This document shows positions 7,744 through 15,888 of a DNA stretch of 64,000 nucleotides, one piece after another. Both the position numbers and the translations under genes were made by a program. The stretch is from Chitinophaga tropicalis (GTDB lineage: Bacteria; Bacteroidota; Bacteroidia; Chitinophagales; Chitinophagaceae), in the NCBI RefSeq assembly GCF_009758205.1, contig NZ_WRXN01000013.1, forward strand, positions 1 through 64,000, in the 5' to 3' direction. The notes beneath the pieces are model-generated. The model saw nothing but the letters and a program-made list of their open reading frames with translations, ran no database searches and was not told where the DNA came from. How positions within the stretch are numbered: the stretch's first letter is position 1; every line of letters starts with the position of its first letter.

Positions 7744-7823
7744 AGATTTTTGGGGTTAACAAACAATGGATGAAAGAGCCGGTGCTGATCGCAGCGCTGG
7801 CCTCCTTAAAACGAAAGACATGA
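7737..7823 (+). CDS. 28-aa linker miniprotein in a coupled chain
   Basis: Starts at ATGGTAA overlapping the previous stop and ends in an ATGA overlap with the next start. Basic, with a central Trp-containing helix (VNKQWMKEPVLIAALASLK). The double overlap is the main evidence: it bridges the two flanking genes for ribosome re-initiation. It may serve only for coupling. Confidence 0.35.
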   Translation: MVKIFGVNKQWMKEPVLIAALASLKRKT

Positions 7824-7984
7824 ATAGCTTATCACAAACCTATAGTACTGCAGAAAAGACATTGAATGGGACTACTATTCAATCAGCTGATTTCTATATA
7901 CTCCTTCGCAGGATCATTAAGGAATATCCAGGATGCAAAGTGCATGATGACGGAGACAAGGTAATCTGGATGTATCCTTCTTAA
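7820..7984 (+). CDS. Small early phage protein (54 aa)
   Basis: I choose the ATG at 7820 because it overlaps the stop of the preceding mini-ORF (ATGA); a longer frame from 7766 would overlap it almost entirely. The fold looks alpha/beta (SADFYILLRRIIKEYPG, then VHDDGDKVIWMYPS). No family recognised. Confidence 0.5.
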   Translation: MNSLSQTYSTAEKTLNGTTIQSADFYILLRRIIKEYPGCKVHDDGDKVIWMYPS

Positions 7985-8100
7985 AATAATTACAGGCACC
8001 TCCCGGATAGCGCGGTTCGGCTAAAAGTTCTTTCCTGGAAATACGACTACTACTCAGACAGATGAGGCGCCTGTATCTTCTTTTGGGGGGGTAAGTGGCG
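7985..8100 (+). other. Candidate structured leader or small RNA before tRNA-Gly
   Basis: TACAGGC (7991-7997) is complementary to GCCTGTA (8069-8075), enclosing about 70 nt. The motif GCACCTCCCGG at 7996-8006 recurs at 8834-8844, the other side of the tRNA pair. A run of seven Gs follows at about 8086. No coding frame is evident. Confidence 0.28.
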
Positions 8101-8173
8101 TCTCTCTTAGCTCAGTTGGCAGAGCATTAGTTTCCCAAACTAAAGGTCGCGGGTTCGAGCCCCGCAGGGAGAG
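8101..8173 (+). tRNA. tRNA-Gly (CCC)
   Basis: Cloverleaf: acceptor TCTCTCT (8101-8107) with AGGGAGA (8166-8172, one G-U), D-stem GCTC/GAGC, anticodon stem TTAGT/ACTAA with loop TTCCCAA (anticodon CCC at 8134-8136), T-arm GCGGG-TTCGAGC-CCCGC. It reads GGG glycine codons. Starting with U1-A72 is unusual, but all stems pair. Encoded inside the prophage early region. Confidence 0.9.
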
Positions 8174-8211
8174 CAGATATTTTTTCTTAATCACGTAAAA
8201 CTGTACAAACA

Positions 8212-8352
8212 ATGACAGAAGTAAACAACGCCCCGGCTATTGAGCCTGAAATCACTGATGAAGCAACTGCAACGGCTGTACCTGCGGAAGAAGTAACTGC
8301 TGCTGGCCCGGAAGACCAGGAAGCTAAGGAAGAGGACGAAGAAGGAGAATAG
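8212..8352 (+). CDS. 46-aa highly acidic miniprotein
   Basis: A frame lying between two tRNA genes. The peptide starts MTEVNNAPAIEPEITDEA and ends in a run of Glu/Asp (KEEDEEGE); there is one basic residue in the whole chain. No fold recognised. The base pattern looks coding (GC-rich third positions, no internal stop). Strongly acidic small phage proteins can act as DNA mimics, but that is speculation here. Confidence 0.5.
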   Translation: MTEVNNAPAIEPEITDEATATAVPAEEVTAAGPEDQEAKEEDEEGE

Positions 8353-8417
8353 AAAGGAGAGTAGTTGACCTGGTTAGACAATGTAATCAGCCCCGTTGCA
8401 TGTTTCGGGGCTGATCC

Positions 8418-8498
8418 GGACGGGTGGTGGAATGGCAGACACAGCAGACTTAGGATCTGGCGCTTCACGGCATAGGGGTTCGATTCCCCTCCCGTCTA
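8418..8498 (+). tRNA. tRNA-Leu (TAG)
   Basis: Class II tRNA: acceptor GGACGGG with CCCGTCT (8491-8497), anticodon loop CTTAGGA giving anticodon TAG (reads CUA, and possibly other CUN), a long variable arm (CGCTTCACGGCAT region) and T-arm AGGGG-TTCGATT-CCCCT. Phage-encoded, about 245 bp after tRNA-Gly. Confidence 0.92.
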
Positions 8499-8874
8499 CA
8501 CCAACACACAAGAAAGCTCAACCGAAAGATTCGGTACCGGTTAATCGAACTGGTTGCAAACAGGACCTTTTGTCGGTACTGTGTTTTCCAGGAAGTACAA
8601 CTGGATAGGTTGGGCGAAGGGCTTTAGGTTGAGGAACCAAAACAACCTCGTTGCCGGACGCATAATCGGACTGCTGGAGTAAGACCAGCACTCTTTTTAA
8701 ATCCGGATTAAATCCTGCACCTGAGACCGGACCAGGGCGTAAAAGGCAGAGCAATGTTGCTGCAGGTCTAACAACAAAAAACTACCGCCTATGTGCTAGT
8801 AACCCAGCCCGCATTTAGTTACCAATTCAGAAAGCACCTCCCGGTAAAAGGCCGGGAGGTTAAATCACAAAACG
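8499..8874. other. Gene-free stretch between tRNA-Leu and the next early gene
   Basis: No supported gene. Short inverted repeats are present: CCGAA/TTCGG around 8520-8535, GGTTG/CAACC around 8630-8655, and a 9-bp hairpin ACCTCCCGG (8836-8844) with CCGGGAGGT (8852-8860) just before the next gene, which could act as an attenuator or mRNA-stability element. Confidence 0.3.
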
Positions 8875-9084
8875 ATGGAAAAGAAAGTAGACAGACAAAC
8901 AATGATCAATACACTGGATGGAATGATCGACAACTCTTACTCCATTTCCCAGCTGAACGCATGCAGTGTAATTGTGCATGATGTTATGTGGACCAGGTAT
9001 AATGAGGATCAGGAAGAGAAGAGAATGCAGTCAGCCATTCAGGCGAAGAGAGATCTTATTAACCTCAACAAAAAAGGCTGCTGA
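8875..9084 (+). CDS. Small early phage protein (69 aa)
   Basis: Charged helical protein, not recognised (VDRQTMINTLDGMIDNSYSI; EDQEEKRMQSAIQAKRDLI). It lies 42 bp upstream of the recombination ATPase on the same strand, so probably the first gene of that operon. Confidence 0.52.
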   Translation: MEKKVDRQTMINTLDGMIDNSYSISQLNACSVIVHDVMWTRYNEDQEEKRMQSAIQAKRDLINLNKKGC

Positions 9085-9126
9085 GATCAGCAGCCCGGCG
9101 AAAAGCAATAATTAAACCTCAAAGAT

Positions 9127-10068
9127 ATGGGAATATTAAATATCAGGCTTGCAAAGAGGGGGGAGAGTAAAGCGATAATAGGCATCGCTGGTGTCTCCGG
9201 GTCAGGCAAAACATATACGGCCTTGAAGATAGCCAGGGGAATGGTGTCTAAGGCGTCAGAGATAGGATTCCTGGATACCGAAAACAAAAGGGGATCACTT
9301 TACGCGGACATATTGGATGGTGAGTTTATGATCGGCGATCTGTATCCCCCTTTCTCACCCAGCCGTTACCGCGATGCGATTAAAGAATTCCAGGAAGCTG
9401 GTGTGAAGGTACTTGTCATTGACAGTGTATCTCATGAGTGGGAAGGTGAGGGTGGCGTAGATGATATAGCCAACATCAAGATGGGCAAAAGCAATATGCC
9501 TAACTGGATACTTGCAAAAAGAGAGCACAAGGCCTTTATGAATACGCTCCTGCAGAGCACAATGAATATTATCTGCTGTCTCCGAGCCCGGGAGAAAACA
9601 GACTTCAAAAATCCAAAAGAACCAGTATCCCTGGGCATCCAACCGGTGTGTGAGAAAAACTTCATGTTTGAGATGACAGCCTCTCTGCTGATGGAGAATG
9701 AGGGTAAGACACAGAAGTTCCTGAAGATACCTGAATTCCTGCGTAGTGCTTTTGGTACCGGATCTGGTTACCTGGGAGAGGCAACGGGAAAGAAGATCAT
9801 TGACTGGATCAATACCGGCGAAAAGGAGGATCCTGTGATTACAAAACTAAAGTCTGAAATGCTGATGGCTTGTGAGTTCGGCTTGGCTGGTGTGATTGCC
9901 ATCTGGAACACCCTCACCCCTGCTCAGAAGAAAAAGCTGGAGTCTCATAAGAATATGTGTAAGGAGTCTGCTGAGGAATATGAGCGCCAGGCTAAGATGG
10001 CAGATGAAACCCCACAGGATTCTATCAGGAACCCTGACGGACAAATAGCACCCGTAAATCTCCCCTGA
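9127..10068 (+). CDS. RecA-fold AAA ATPase, Sak4-like recombination protein
   Basis: 313 aa. Walker A GVSGSGKTYT at about residues 23-32, a Walker-B-type strand VKVLVIDSVSHEW at about 94-106, and a RecA-like core to about 215, then a charged helical tail. Phage proteins of this type (AAA_24/Sak4) are RecA-related ATPases, some of which anneal single strands with an SSB partner. The start of the nuclease-FtsK fusion follows within 3 bp, suggesting a joint role in phage recombination or end processing. Confidence 0.75.
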   Translation: MGILNIRLAKRGESKAIIGIAGVSGSGKTYTALKIARGMVSKASEIGFLDTENKRGSLYADILDGEFMIGDLYPPFSPSRYRDAIKEFQEAGVKVLVIDSVSHEWEGEGGVDDIANIKMGKSNMPNWILAKREHKAFMNTLLQSTMNIICCLRAREKTDFKNPKEPVSLGIQPVCEKNFMFEMTASLLMENEGKTQKFLKIPEFLRSAFGTGSGYLGEATGKKIIDWINTGEKEDPVITKLKSEMLMACEFGLAGVIAIWNTLTPAQKKKLESHKNMCKESAEEYERQAKMADETPQDSIRNPDGQIAPVNLP

Positions 10069-10070
10069 TC

Positions 10071-12146
10071 ATGGAAAGCATTTATAAATCATACACCCCC
10101 GAACAGTACCAGGAACTTTTCAGTCACTTCCTGGTTGACAGTTGGAGCTACTCAAAGGTGAGCAGCTTTGCCCGTAACGAGAAGGCGTTCGAGATGCAGC
10201 ATATCTATGGTATCTATTCCCGCCAGAGTGCTACCACCGTCGCAGGTAATGCCTATCATGAGGCTCTGCAGTGCTACTTCATGCAGAAGAGTGAGGGTAA
10301 GACCCTTGACTTGGTAGAGCTTGAGGCCTGCGCCTTTGCTTACATCGACAACCTGGACGCTAATAGGTGGAAACTCCAGAAGACAACTCCTACGATTGAG
10401 GTCTGCGCAAAGAAGGCAACTACCATTGTATCATCACTCCTGAAGAACTTTGTCACAGAAAAAGAAGTCTATGAGGATGACATTGAAGAGATCCTCGATG
10501 TGGAAGTGCGCTGTGAGGAATTCCTCACTGTCAACGGTGTGGACATACCACTACCCTGCAACGCGAAAATAGACCTTGTTGTTAGGACAAAGTCAGGAGG
10601 TATCGCTGTTATTGACCACAAGTCCAAGAACGCATTTACCGCCGAAGAGGAACTCTCACTATCCATCGGCGTGCAGGCCATCACATATGTTCTCGTATAC
10701 GAAGCCCGAACAGGCCTGCAGGTAACTGAAGTCTGGTTTGTTGAGAACAAGTATTCGCAGAACAAAGATAAGACCCCACAGGTAAGCAAATTTCCCGTTA
10801 CCATAGATGGGAACACCAGGCGCCTTTACGAGGCTCTTCTTTACGAACCGTTGAAGCGGATGATAGAAGCTGTGTCTAATCCGGATTATGTCTTCTTGAT
10901 TAATAACTCAGACAACCTGGTAGACATGGCGGAGTTGTACGACTTCTGGGCCCGGACCATGATCTGTGAGGTAGATGACTTCAACGTGGAAGAAACAAAG
11001 AAGGAGCTTGTGGCCAAGCGCCTGAAGAAGATCCGCGATTCCTCACTGGAGGTTGTTCCTCCTACTGTTATCAAGCAGTTCAAAGCGAATGCAGAAAAAT
11101 TTATTCAATACGATTTATCTGATAAACAAATGACACAGGAAGAAAAGATCGAACATGCACTGCGTAGCTTCAGCGTCATCGCCCGCTGTGCTCACACCTT
11201 CGAAGGTTATTCAAGCAATACTTACCTGCTGGAGATATCCGCAGGTGTAAAAGTAGCTTCTGTTTATAAGTACCGCCTCGATATCGCGAACGCATTAAAC
11301 GTTCCTACTGTCCGTTTTTCCAGCGATATGGTGATCCATGAAGGCAAATCATATCTGTCCGTGGAGATTGCCAAAAAACGTACTGCGGATCTCCTTTTTG
11401 ATCCGGCTGAGCTGGTTGATTATCGGATCCCTTTGGGTAGGGATAACTTCAACAACAAGATTGTATGGGACCTGCAGAACCATTCTACTCCACACGCTCT
11501 GATCTGCGGTGCTACCGGATCGGGTAAGTCTGTTTGTGTACGCACGATTATAGAATATGCGATAGAAGCCAGTATTCAGAACATTGTTATACTGGATCCC
11601 AAATACGAATTCTTAAACTACCAGGCCAAAGGTATTGCTGTAGTGAACGAGGTGGAGGAGATAGAAGCAACGATGAAGAAGCTGGTGGACCACATGCACG
11701 AGCTGGTACGGAGCGGTAAGCATGAGAAGACACTGGTCGTGTTTGATGAGTTTGCTGATGCCGTAGCGAATGCAAGGTCAGGTAAAGACCTCGATGTATA
11801 CGAAACAGTCACAGCATACGATGCTTTAGGCATGCCTAAAACGGTGAGACAATATGTAGGGACTGATAAGCCATTGGAAGAAAACCTTCGCATCCTTCTG
11901 CAAAAAGGGCGGTCCTGCGGTATCAGGATAGCAGCAGCGACTCAACGTGCATCAGTTAAGGTGATCACTGGGGATGCAAAGGTCAATTTTCCTGTACAGA
12001 TCTGCTTCCGGGTACCTAAAGCAACCGACTCCATGGTTGTCCTGGATGAACCGGGTGCTGAGGCATTGGCCGGCCGCGGTGATGGCCTGATCAAATCTCC
12101 TGAGTATGACAACGTTGTTCGCTTCCAGGCCTATTACAAAGCATAG
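10071..12146 (+). CDS. PD-(D/E)XK nuclease fused to FtsK/HerA-like ATPase
   Basis: 691 aa, two domains. N-terminal RecB/Cas4-like nuclease: GNAYHEAL (His63), KIDLVV (Asp168), VIDHKSK (Asp182-x-Lys184) and QAITY (Gln202-Tyr206), the full motif set I-III plus QxxxY. C-terminal P-loop ATPase of FtsK/HerA type: Walker A GATGSGKS (480-487), DPKYEF (about 509-514), Walker B LVVFDEFADA (555-564), then the Arg/Gln-rich GIRIAAATQR segment. The FtsK-like part is thought to track along DNA, so the fusion would couple movement and cleavage, likely for recombination or genome processing. I know separate nuclease and HerA proteins as partners (HerA-NurA); this one-chain form is less familiar. Confidence 0.85.
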   Translation: MESIYKSYTPEQYQELFSHFLVDSWSYSKVSSFARNEKAFEMQHIYGIYSRQSATTVAGNAYHEALQCYFMQKSEGKTLDLVELEACAFAYIDNLDANRWKLQKTTPTIEVCAKKATTIVSSLLKNFVTEKEVYEDDIEEILDVEVRCEEFLTVNGVDIPLPCNAKIDLVVRTKSGGIAVIDHKSKNAFTAEEELSLSIGVQAITYVLVYEARTGLQVTEVWFVENKYSQNKDKTPQVSKFPVTIDGNTRRLYEALLYEPLKRMIEAVSNPDYVFLINNSDNLVDMAELYDFWARTMICEVDDFNVEETKKELVAKRLKKIRDSSLEVVPPTVIKQFKANAEKFIQYDLSDKQMTQEEKIEHALRSFSVIARCAHTFEGYSSNTYLLEISAGVKVASVYKYRLDIANALNVPTVRFSSDMVIHEGKSYLSVEIAKKRTADLLFDPAELVDYRIPLGRDNFNNKIVWDLQNHSTPHALICGATGSGKSVCVRTIIEYAIEASIQNIVILDPKYEFLNYQAKGIAVVNEVEEIEATMKKLVDHMHELVRSGKHEKTLVVFDEFADAVANARSGKDLDVYETVTAYDALGMPKTVRQYVGTDKPLEENLRILLQKGRSCGIRIAAATQRASVKVITGDAKVNFPVQICFRVPKATDSMVVLDEPGAEALAGRGDGLIKSPEYDNVVRFQAYYKA

Positions 12147-12147
12147 T

Positions 12148-12372
12148 ATGGATACGGCCGGTACACGGACGATGGCATACGCTGTATCGAAAGAGCAGCA
12201 TAGCAACTTCCATCATGGTGGGAAGCCGATCATATACTGTAGGACCGGAGAGCCTGTGGATCTGATCGCGGAACATGGTGATATATGGATTGTAGAGAGT
12301 ACTGCTGGCATCCGTTTCCCTGTTAATAAAAAATTTGTCATTCACCTTAAAAACAGTAACAGTAATGGGTAG
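12148..12372 (+). CDS. Small phage protein (74 aa)
   Basis: Starts one base after the preceding stop region (I take the ATG at 12148, since the upstream alternative overlaps the nuclease-FtsK gene by 41 bp). The beta-rich core (GGKPIIYCRTGEPVDLIAEH, GDIWIVE, IRFPVNKKFVI) looks like an SH3-like barrel. It ends in an ATGGGTAG overlap with the next gene. Confidence 0.52.
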   Translation: MDTAGTRTMAYAVSKEQHSNFHHGGKPIIYCRTGEPVDLIAEHGDIWIVESTAGIRFPVNKKFVIHLKNSNSNG

Positions 12373-13042
12373 AAAGAAAGAAGCCGATATAGGCACGAAA
12401 AAGAAGGTTAACAGCTACACCCAGGAGCGCCTGCAAAAGCTCGTAGAAAAGCAGCTGGGAGGCCAGGAAATTGAAATCAGGGCAGGGTATCTCAAGGACA
12501 ACATGTTCTGTCACTATGAATATGATCATACTGTAGCTGCCAATACTACAGACAACATCAAAAGGAAAAGCCAGGTACCGGTGCATGAGGATATGATCAC
12601 GGCTTTTTCCGATCTGGATGTACACCTGGCCGTGATCTGGAAAGAGATCAATCCGGAGGAGATAAAAGACATTGACAACCTGCCGGAGCTCATTGAAGAT
12701 CTGGACCTGGATGATCCTGGACAGGATAAACTGGCAGTGATGCTTTCAAAGTTTAGTGTTAATGCTTTTAAAATCGTTGGAAGTGGCGAAAACGAGGGAG
12801 TTGTGCTTATTGGCCAGAAACAACTTGACAACTACGAAAATGGCAAGCTGGAGACACCTGTTGTAAAATGGCAGAGCGATTACCCTTTCGTTAATGAGCT
12901 GCACGTTGCTGTGTTTAACGCGGTAGAGGAGATCGAGCAGTACATGCAAGGCAAGCAGGCGCCTCCCAAGCAGCAGGAATTGAACTTCGAAGTTGGTGTA
13001 GACGGAGAGGTTAGAGGAATAGAGGAAGATGAGGTTTTTTAA
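12365..13042 (+). CDS. Conserved-type hypothetical phage protein
   Basis: 225 aa, not recognised. A basic N-terminus (MGRKKEADIGTKKK), a beta segment (IEIRAGYLKDNMFCHYEY) and a long acidic region (PEEIKDIDNLPELIEDLDLDD). The position between the FtsK-fusion and ParB-like genes suggests a recombination/replication accessory such as a single-strand-binding or annealing factor, but no OB-fold signature can be claimed. Confidence 0.55.
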   Translation: MGRKKEADIGTKKKVNSYTQERLQKLVEKQLGGQEIEIRAGYLKDNMFCHYEYDHTVAANTTDNIKRKSQVPVHEDMITAFSDLDVHLAVIWKEINPEEIKDIDNLPELIEDLDLDDPGQDKLAVMLSKFSVNAFKIVGSGENEGVVLIGQKQLDNYENGKLETPVVKWQSDYPFVNELHVAVFNAVEEIEQYMQGKQAPPKQQELNFEVGVDGEVRGIEEDEVF

Positions 13043-13049
13043 CAAGGAT

Positions 13050-13120
13050 GCCGGTGTGGTGGAGGGGCAAGGCGCCTGGCTGCAGTCCAGATCACAGTGG
13101 TTCGAATCCGCTCACCGGCT
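13050..13120 (+). tRNA. tRNA-Cys (GCA)
   Basis: Acceptor GCCGGTG (13050-13056) with CACCGGC (13113-13119), anticodon loop CTGCAGT with anticodon GCA, T-arm AGTGG-TTCGAAT-CCGCT (one G-U), discriminator U73 as expected for tRNA-Cys. It sits between two early genes in the same transcription unit, so it must be cut from a polycistronic transcript. Confidence 0.92.
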
Positions 13121-13139
13121 CTCTTAAAAGTATAGCAAT

Positions 13140-13514
13140 ATGAACACTACGGAAAAATTCGAACAGTGGTGCATCATCGAACTGATGGGTCACCAGAAGA
13201 TAGCAGGTAAATGCACTGAACAAAACATTGCTGGCGCTAATATGCTACGGGTAGATGTCCCGGAAATAAAGCTGGTTGATGCCTGCTCTGGAAATCCAGG
13301 GGGCCGTTATTTACCCGGTTTTACCCGTTTCTATGCCTCATCTGCTGTGTATTGTATACACCCTGTAGATGAGGGCACTGCAACCGCGATGGCCGGGAGG
13401 CTACAACAGCAGCCCATTACGATATGGGACATACAGGAAATATTGAAGACTCAACCTAAACAGCTGGTTCAAGCCCATGGAGAAGAAGATGATGACGATG
13501 ATGGAGGCTTTTGA
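13140..13514 (+). CDS. Hypothetical phage protein with acidic tail
   Basis: 124 aa. Mixed alpha/beta N-terminal part beginning FEQWCIIELMGHQKIAGKC and ending in a polyacidic tail (GEEDDDDDGGF), a tail type common on single-strand-binding-related proteins and DNA mimics. The N-terminal pattern 'EQWCIIELMGHQKIAG' is a recurring one in Bacteroidota phage and mobile-element genes, but no function is known to me. Co-directional with the ParB-like gene. Confidence 0.58.
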   Translation: MNTTEKFEQWCIIELMGHQKIAGKCTEQNIAGANMLRVDVPEIKLVDACSGNPGGRYLPGFTRFYASSAVYCIHPVDEGTATAMAGRLQQQPITIWDIQEILKTQPKQLVQAHGEEDDDDDGGF

Positions 13515-13596
13515 TAATTGGCATCGCCCGGACTTCCATGGCGATCCGTCACATATAGCAAAACTTATAAAAGGCAATTATAATGGCAGACTTTAA
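13477..13596 (+). CDS. 39-aa overlapping mini-ORF between two early genes
   Basis: Starts in another frame inside the acidic tail of the preceding gene and stops 13 bp inside the ParB-like gene. From residue 9 the reading is protein-like (MEAFDNWHRPDFHGDPSHIA). It spans the 68-bp gap and may couple translation of the two neighbours. Only the overlap architecture supports it. Confidence 0.3.
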   Translation: MEKKMMTMMEAFDNWHRPDFHGDPSHIAKLIKGNYNGRL

Positions 13597-15469
13597 AAAC
13601 ATTCCTTTAAAAAGTATTATGGCCGATGAGAATCAGCCGCGCAGATTTTTTGACGAAACCGCCCTGCAGGAACTAACTGATTCGGTACGCATTAATGGTA
13701 TTCTGCAACCTGTTATGGTACGCCCTAATCCCAGCGGATTAAAAGACAAGTACCTCCTGGTCTGTGGGGAAAGAAGGTTCCGGGCAGCAATTGCAGTCAT
13801 GACGCTCTACAAGGATCGGAATACTATTCCCGCTGTGATCCGGGAGCTTACGGATGAACAGGCCCTGGAACTGCAGATCGTTGAAAACCTCCAACGTAAG
13901 GATGTGCATCCCATGGAGGAAGCAGTTGCTTTCAAATCCCTCTTGGATCACAAGCAATTCTCTGTACATGAGATAGCGGCAAGGGTAGGTAAGAGCGACT
14001 TCTATGTGCGTCAGCGCCTGAAACTCAACGACCTTACAGAGGCCTGGCAGAAAGCCTTCTTTGCTAATCACATAGCCTTGAAAGACGCCATGCTGATCTT
14101 TCAGTTACCTGTACAAGCACAGGATTCCCTTTATAAGTCTAAAAATGTAGAGAAGTGTCATCCCGGGTCATGGATAAAAATTGATACCTGGGATGTTGAT
14201 GGTTACAGGGGTGAGCTTCAGAAGGCCGCTTTCGATCTTACAGATATTACATTGAATGAAAAGGCCGGCGCATGCACATCCTGTAACTTCAATACCGCTG
14301 TATCTGTCCTTTTCCCGGAGGAAGAGAAGGCGCCGCGGTGTATGAACGTATCGTGTTTCCATGAAAAAAATAAGAAACACTTTGAATCCCAGTTAAAAAC
14401 TGCTTTGGAAGACCCGTCTGTTATACTGGCGCACAACACTTATGGCAACATTGATGGAATGGCGAAGAAATTAAAGGATGAGGGTAGTGTTATCTATAAA
14501 CTATATGATGATTATACCTCCGTTGATGCGCCGGAGAAGCCTGATCTTTTGGAGTTGAGGGAACAATACGAATATGAACTGGAGGAAGGCGATAAAACTG
14601 AGAAGGACATTGAGCAAGAATTTAGTGAGCTGCAGGTACAGTATGATAAAAAGTTGGCTGAATACAATAAGAAGATGTCTTCCGGCAAATTCAAGAAGGC
14701 ATTTGTTCTTACCGGAAGTGAGAAAGGGAAATATATATATGTACAGCTGAAGGATAAAGGCCAGGTAAAGACCGCTAAAGCGGCATTGGAAGCAGGGGAA
14801 TCAATATCCACAACAGATATTGACACTGAGATTACTCGTCTGCAGGAGCGTGAGAAAAGGGCGAAAGAACTGGATGCTGAGAAGGTGCATGCTATAATAA
14901 AGGAAACGATTTTAAACTCCTCTTCCTTTCAAGAGGTGCGAGCGGTTAATACATTCACGCCTGAATTGTCGCGGGCGGAAATAGTTGCCGCTTCGATATC
15001 TTTATGGCAAGCTGGTTCATTATCCTACAGGAGGGAAATTGTGAAAATGTTTAGTACACTGAAACCAAAGGAAATACGTGGCTACGATGTTTATACTTGT
15101 AAGCCAGAATTGGTAGAGTACTTCAAGGACATGACCATACTGTCCCTTTATGATATGCTACGCTCCTTTATGTTGGATAAACTCATAGGCAATGGTGGTT
15201 CCCGATTTGTTGGCGGCGATGACCTTGCCTTACATAACCTCGCCTTGCAGTATGAACCTGATGCGGTAAACAAAGTTCTCTTGGAACAGGAAGAGATAGC
15301 AATTAAAAGGGCAAAGCGTGTTGAAGACCGCATCACCGAGCTACAGAAACAGAAAGAGGAGCTGCAACCGGCGAAGCCTGCTTCCAAAAAGAAACTTGCC
15401 AAACAAAAGGACAAGAATGAAACCCCTCTCTCAAAAGGTATTTCTTCACTTTTAAATAATAAATCATGA
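13583..15469 (+). CDS. Long ParB-like protein (ParB/Spo0J N-terminal domain)
   Basis: 628 aa. Residues 1-115 are a ParB CTPase-type domain: box GERRFRA (62-68) and ENLQRKDVHPMEEA (101-114), followed by a helix-turn-helix (VHEIAARVGKSDFYVRQRLKL, about 131-151). An extra region has a Cys4 zinc-finger-like cluster (CTSC ... CMNVSC, about 231-259), then a long charged coiled-coil region to the Lys-rich C-terminus. Most ParB proteins are about 300 aa. There is no ParA nearby, so this is unlikely to be a simple partition system; DNA-clamp, replication or transcription roles are possible. Overlaps the next gene by 4 bp. Confidence 0.8.
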   Translation: MADFKNIPLKSIMADENQPRRFFDETALQELTDSVRINGILQPVMVRPNPSGLKDKYLLVCGERRFRAAIAVMTLYKDRNTIPAVIRELTDEQALELQIVENLQRKDVHPMEEAVAFKSLLDHKQFSVHEIAARVGKSDFYVRQRLKLNDLTEAWQKAFFANHIALKDAMLIFQLPVQAQDSLYKSKNVEKCHPGSWIKIDTWDVDGYRGELQKAAFDLTDITLNEKAGACTSCNFNTAVSVLFPEEEKAPRCMNVSCFHEKNKKHFESQLKTALEDPSVILAHNTYGNIDGMAKKLKDEGSVIYKLYDDYTSVDAPEKPDLLELREQYEYELEEGDKTEKDIEQEFSELQVQYDKKLAEYNKKMSSGKFKKAFVLTGSEKGKYIYVQLKDKGQVKTAKAALEAGESISTTDIDTEITRLQEREKRAKELDAEKVHAIIKETILNSSSFQEVRAVNTFTPELSRAEIVAASISLWQAGSLSYRREIVKMFSTLKPKEIRGYDVYTCKPELVEYFKDMTILSLYDMLRSFMLDKLIGNGGSRFVGGDDLALHNLALQYEPDAVNKVLLEQEEIAIKRAKRVEDRITELQKQKEELQPAKPASKKKLAKQKDKNETPLSKGISSLLNNKS

Positions 15470-15888
15470 AACTGAAAGAGTTTAATGTGGCAAACACCAT
15501 TACCCGTATTTTGACTACTCCTACACTGAGCATCAATACTAAATCAGGAGTATTCAATTTTAACCAGGCGGCTGGAGAGTTGCTTAACCTAAAAGAGGGT
15601 GACTCAATCCAACTCTTACAGGACGAAGAGAACCCAGATTGCTGGTACGTTGAAAAACTGACAGGGAAAGAAGCCAGTAAAGGCTTTAAGCTGCGGTATA
15701 AAAGCACGAAGTACGGTATCTCTTTTAATAACACCACCTTAGCCAGGCAGCTTTTCGATAGTCTTTGTATAACAGCCGAACATGCAAAAGCCCACATCGC
15801 CAAGAGTGCTACCGTTCTGGAAAAAAGGGAACTGTACGGTATTACACACTTTGTAGTAAAAGAAGAAAGGGAAGATGCAGATAATTGA
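15466..15888 (+). CDS. Hypothetical phage protein between ParB-like and SNF2 genes
   Basis: 140 aa. N-terminal LSINTKSGVFNFNQAAGELLNL followed by KEGDSIQLLQDEENPDCWYV gives an AbrB/SpoVT-like or other small beta-barrel impression, but not a confident match. ATGA overlap with the ParB-like stop and a 14-bp overlap with the helicase start: the three are translationally coupled and probably work together. Confidence 0.58.
   Translation: MKLKEFNVANTITRILTTPTLSINTKSGVFNFNQAAGELLNLKEGDSIQLLQDEENPDCWYVEKLTGKEASKGFKLRYKSTKYGISFNNTTLARQLFDSLCITAEHAKAHIAKSATVLEKRELYGITHFVVKEEREDADN

Noticed and set aside
8520..8760. Possible fourth tRNA in the stretch after tRNA-Leu
   Set aside because: Short complementary arms and a TTCGATT-like loop exist on the minus strand, but no complete cloverleaf with an anticodon arm can be formed.
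12106..12147. Longer start for the 74-aa gene after the nuclease-FtsK gene
   Set aside because: It would overlap the upstream gene by 41 bp in another frame; the ATG directly after the upstream stop is more natural.
13583..15469. Classical ParAB plasmid-type partition cassette
   Set aside because: No ParA ATPase is encoded beside the ParB-like gene, and the prophage is chromosomal.
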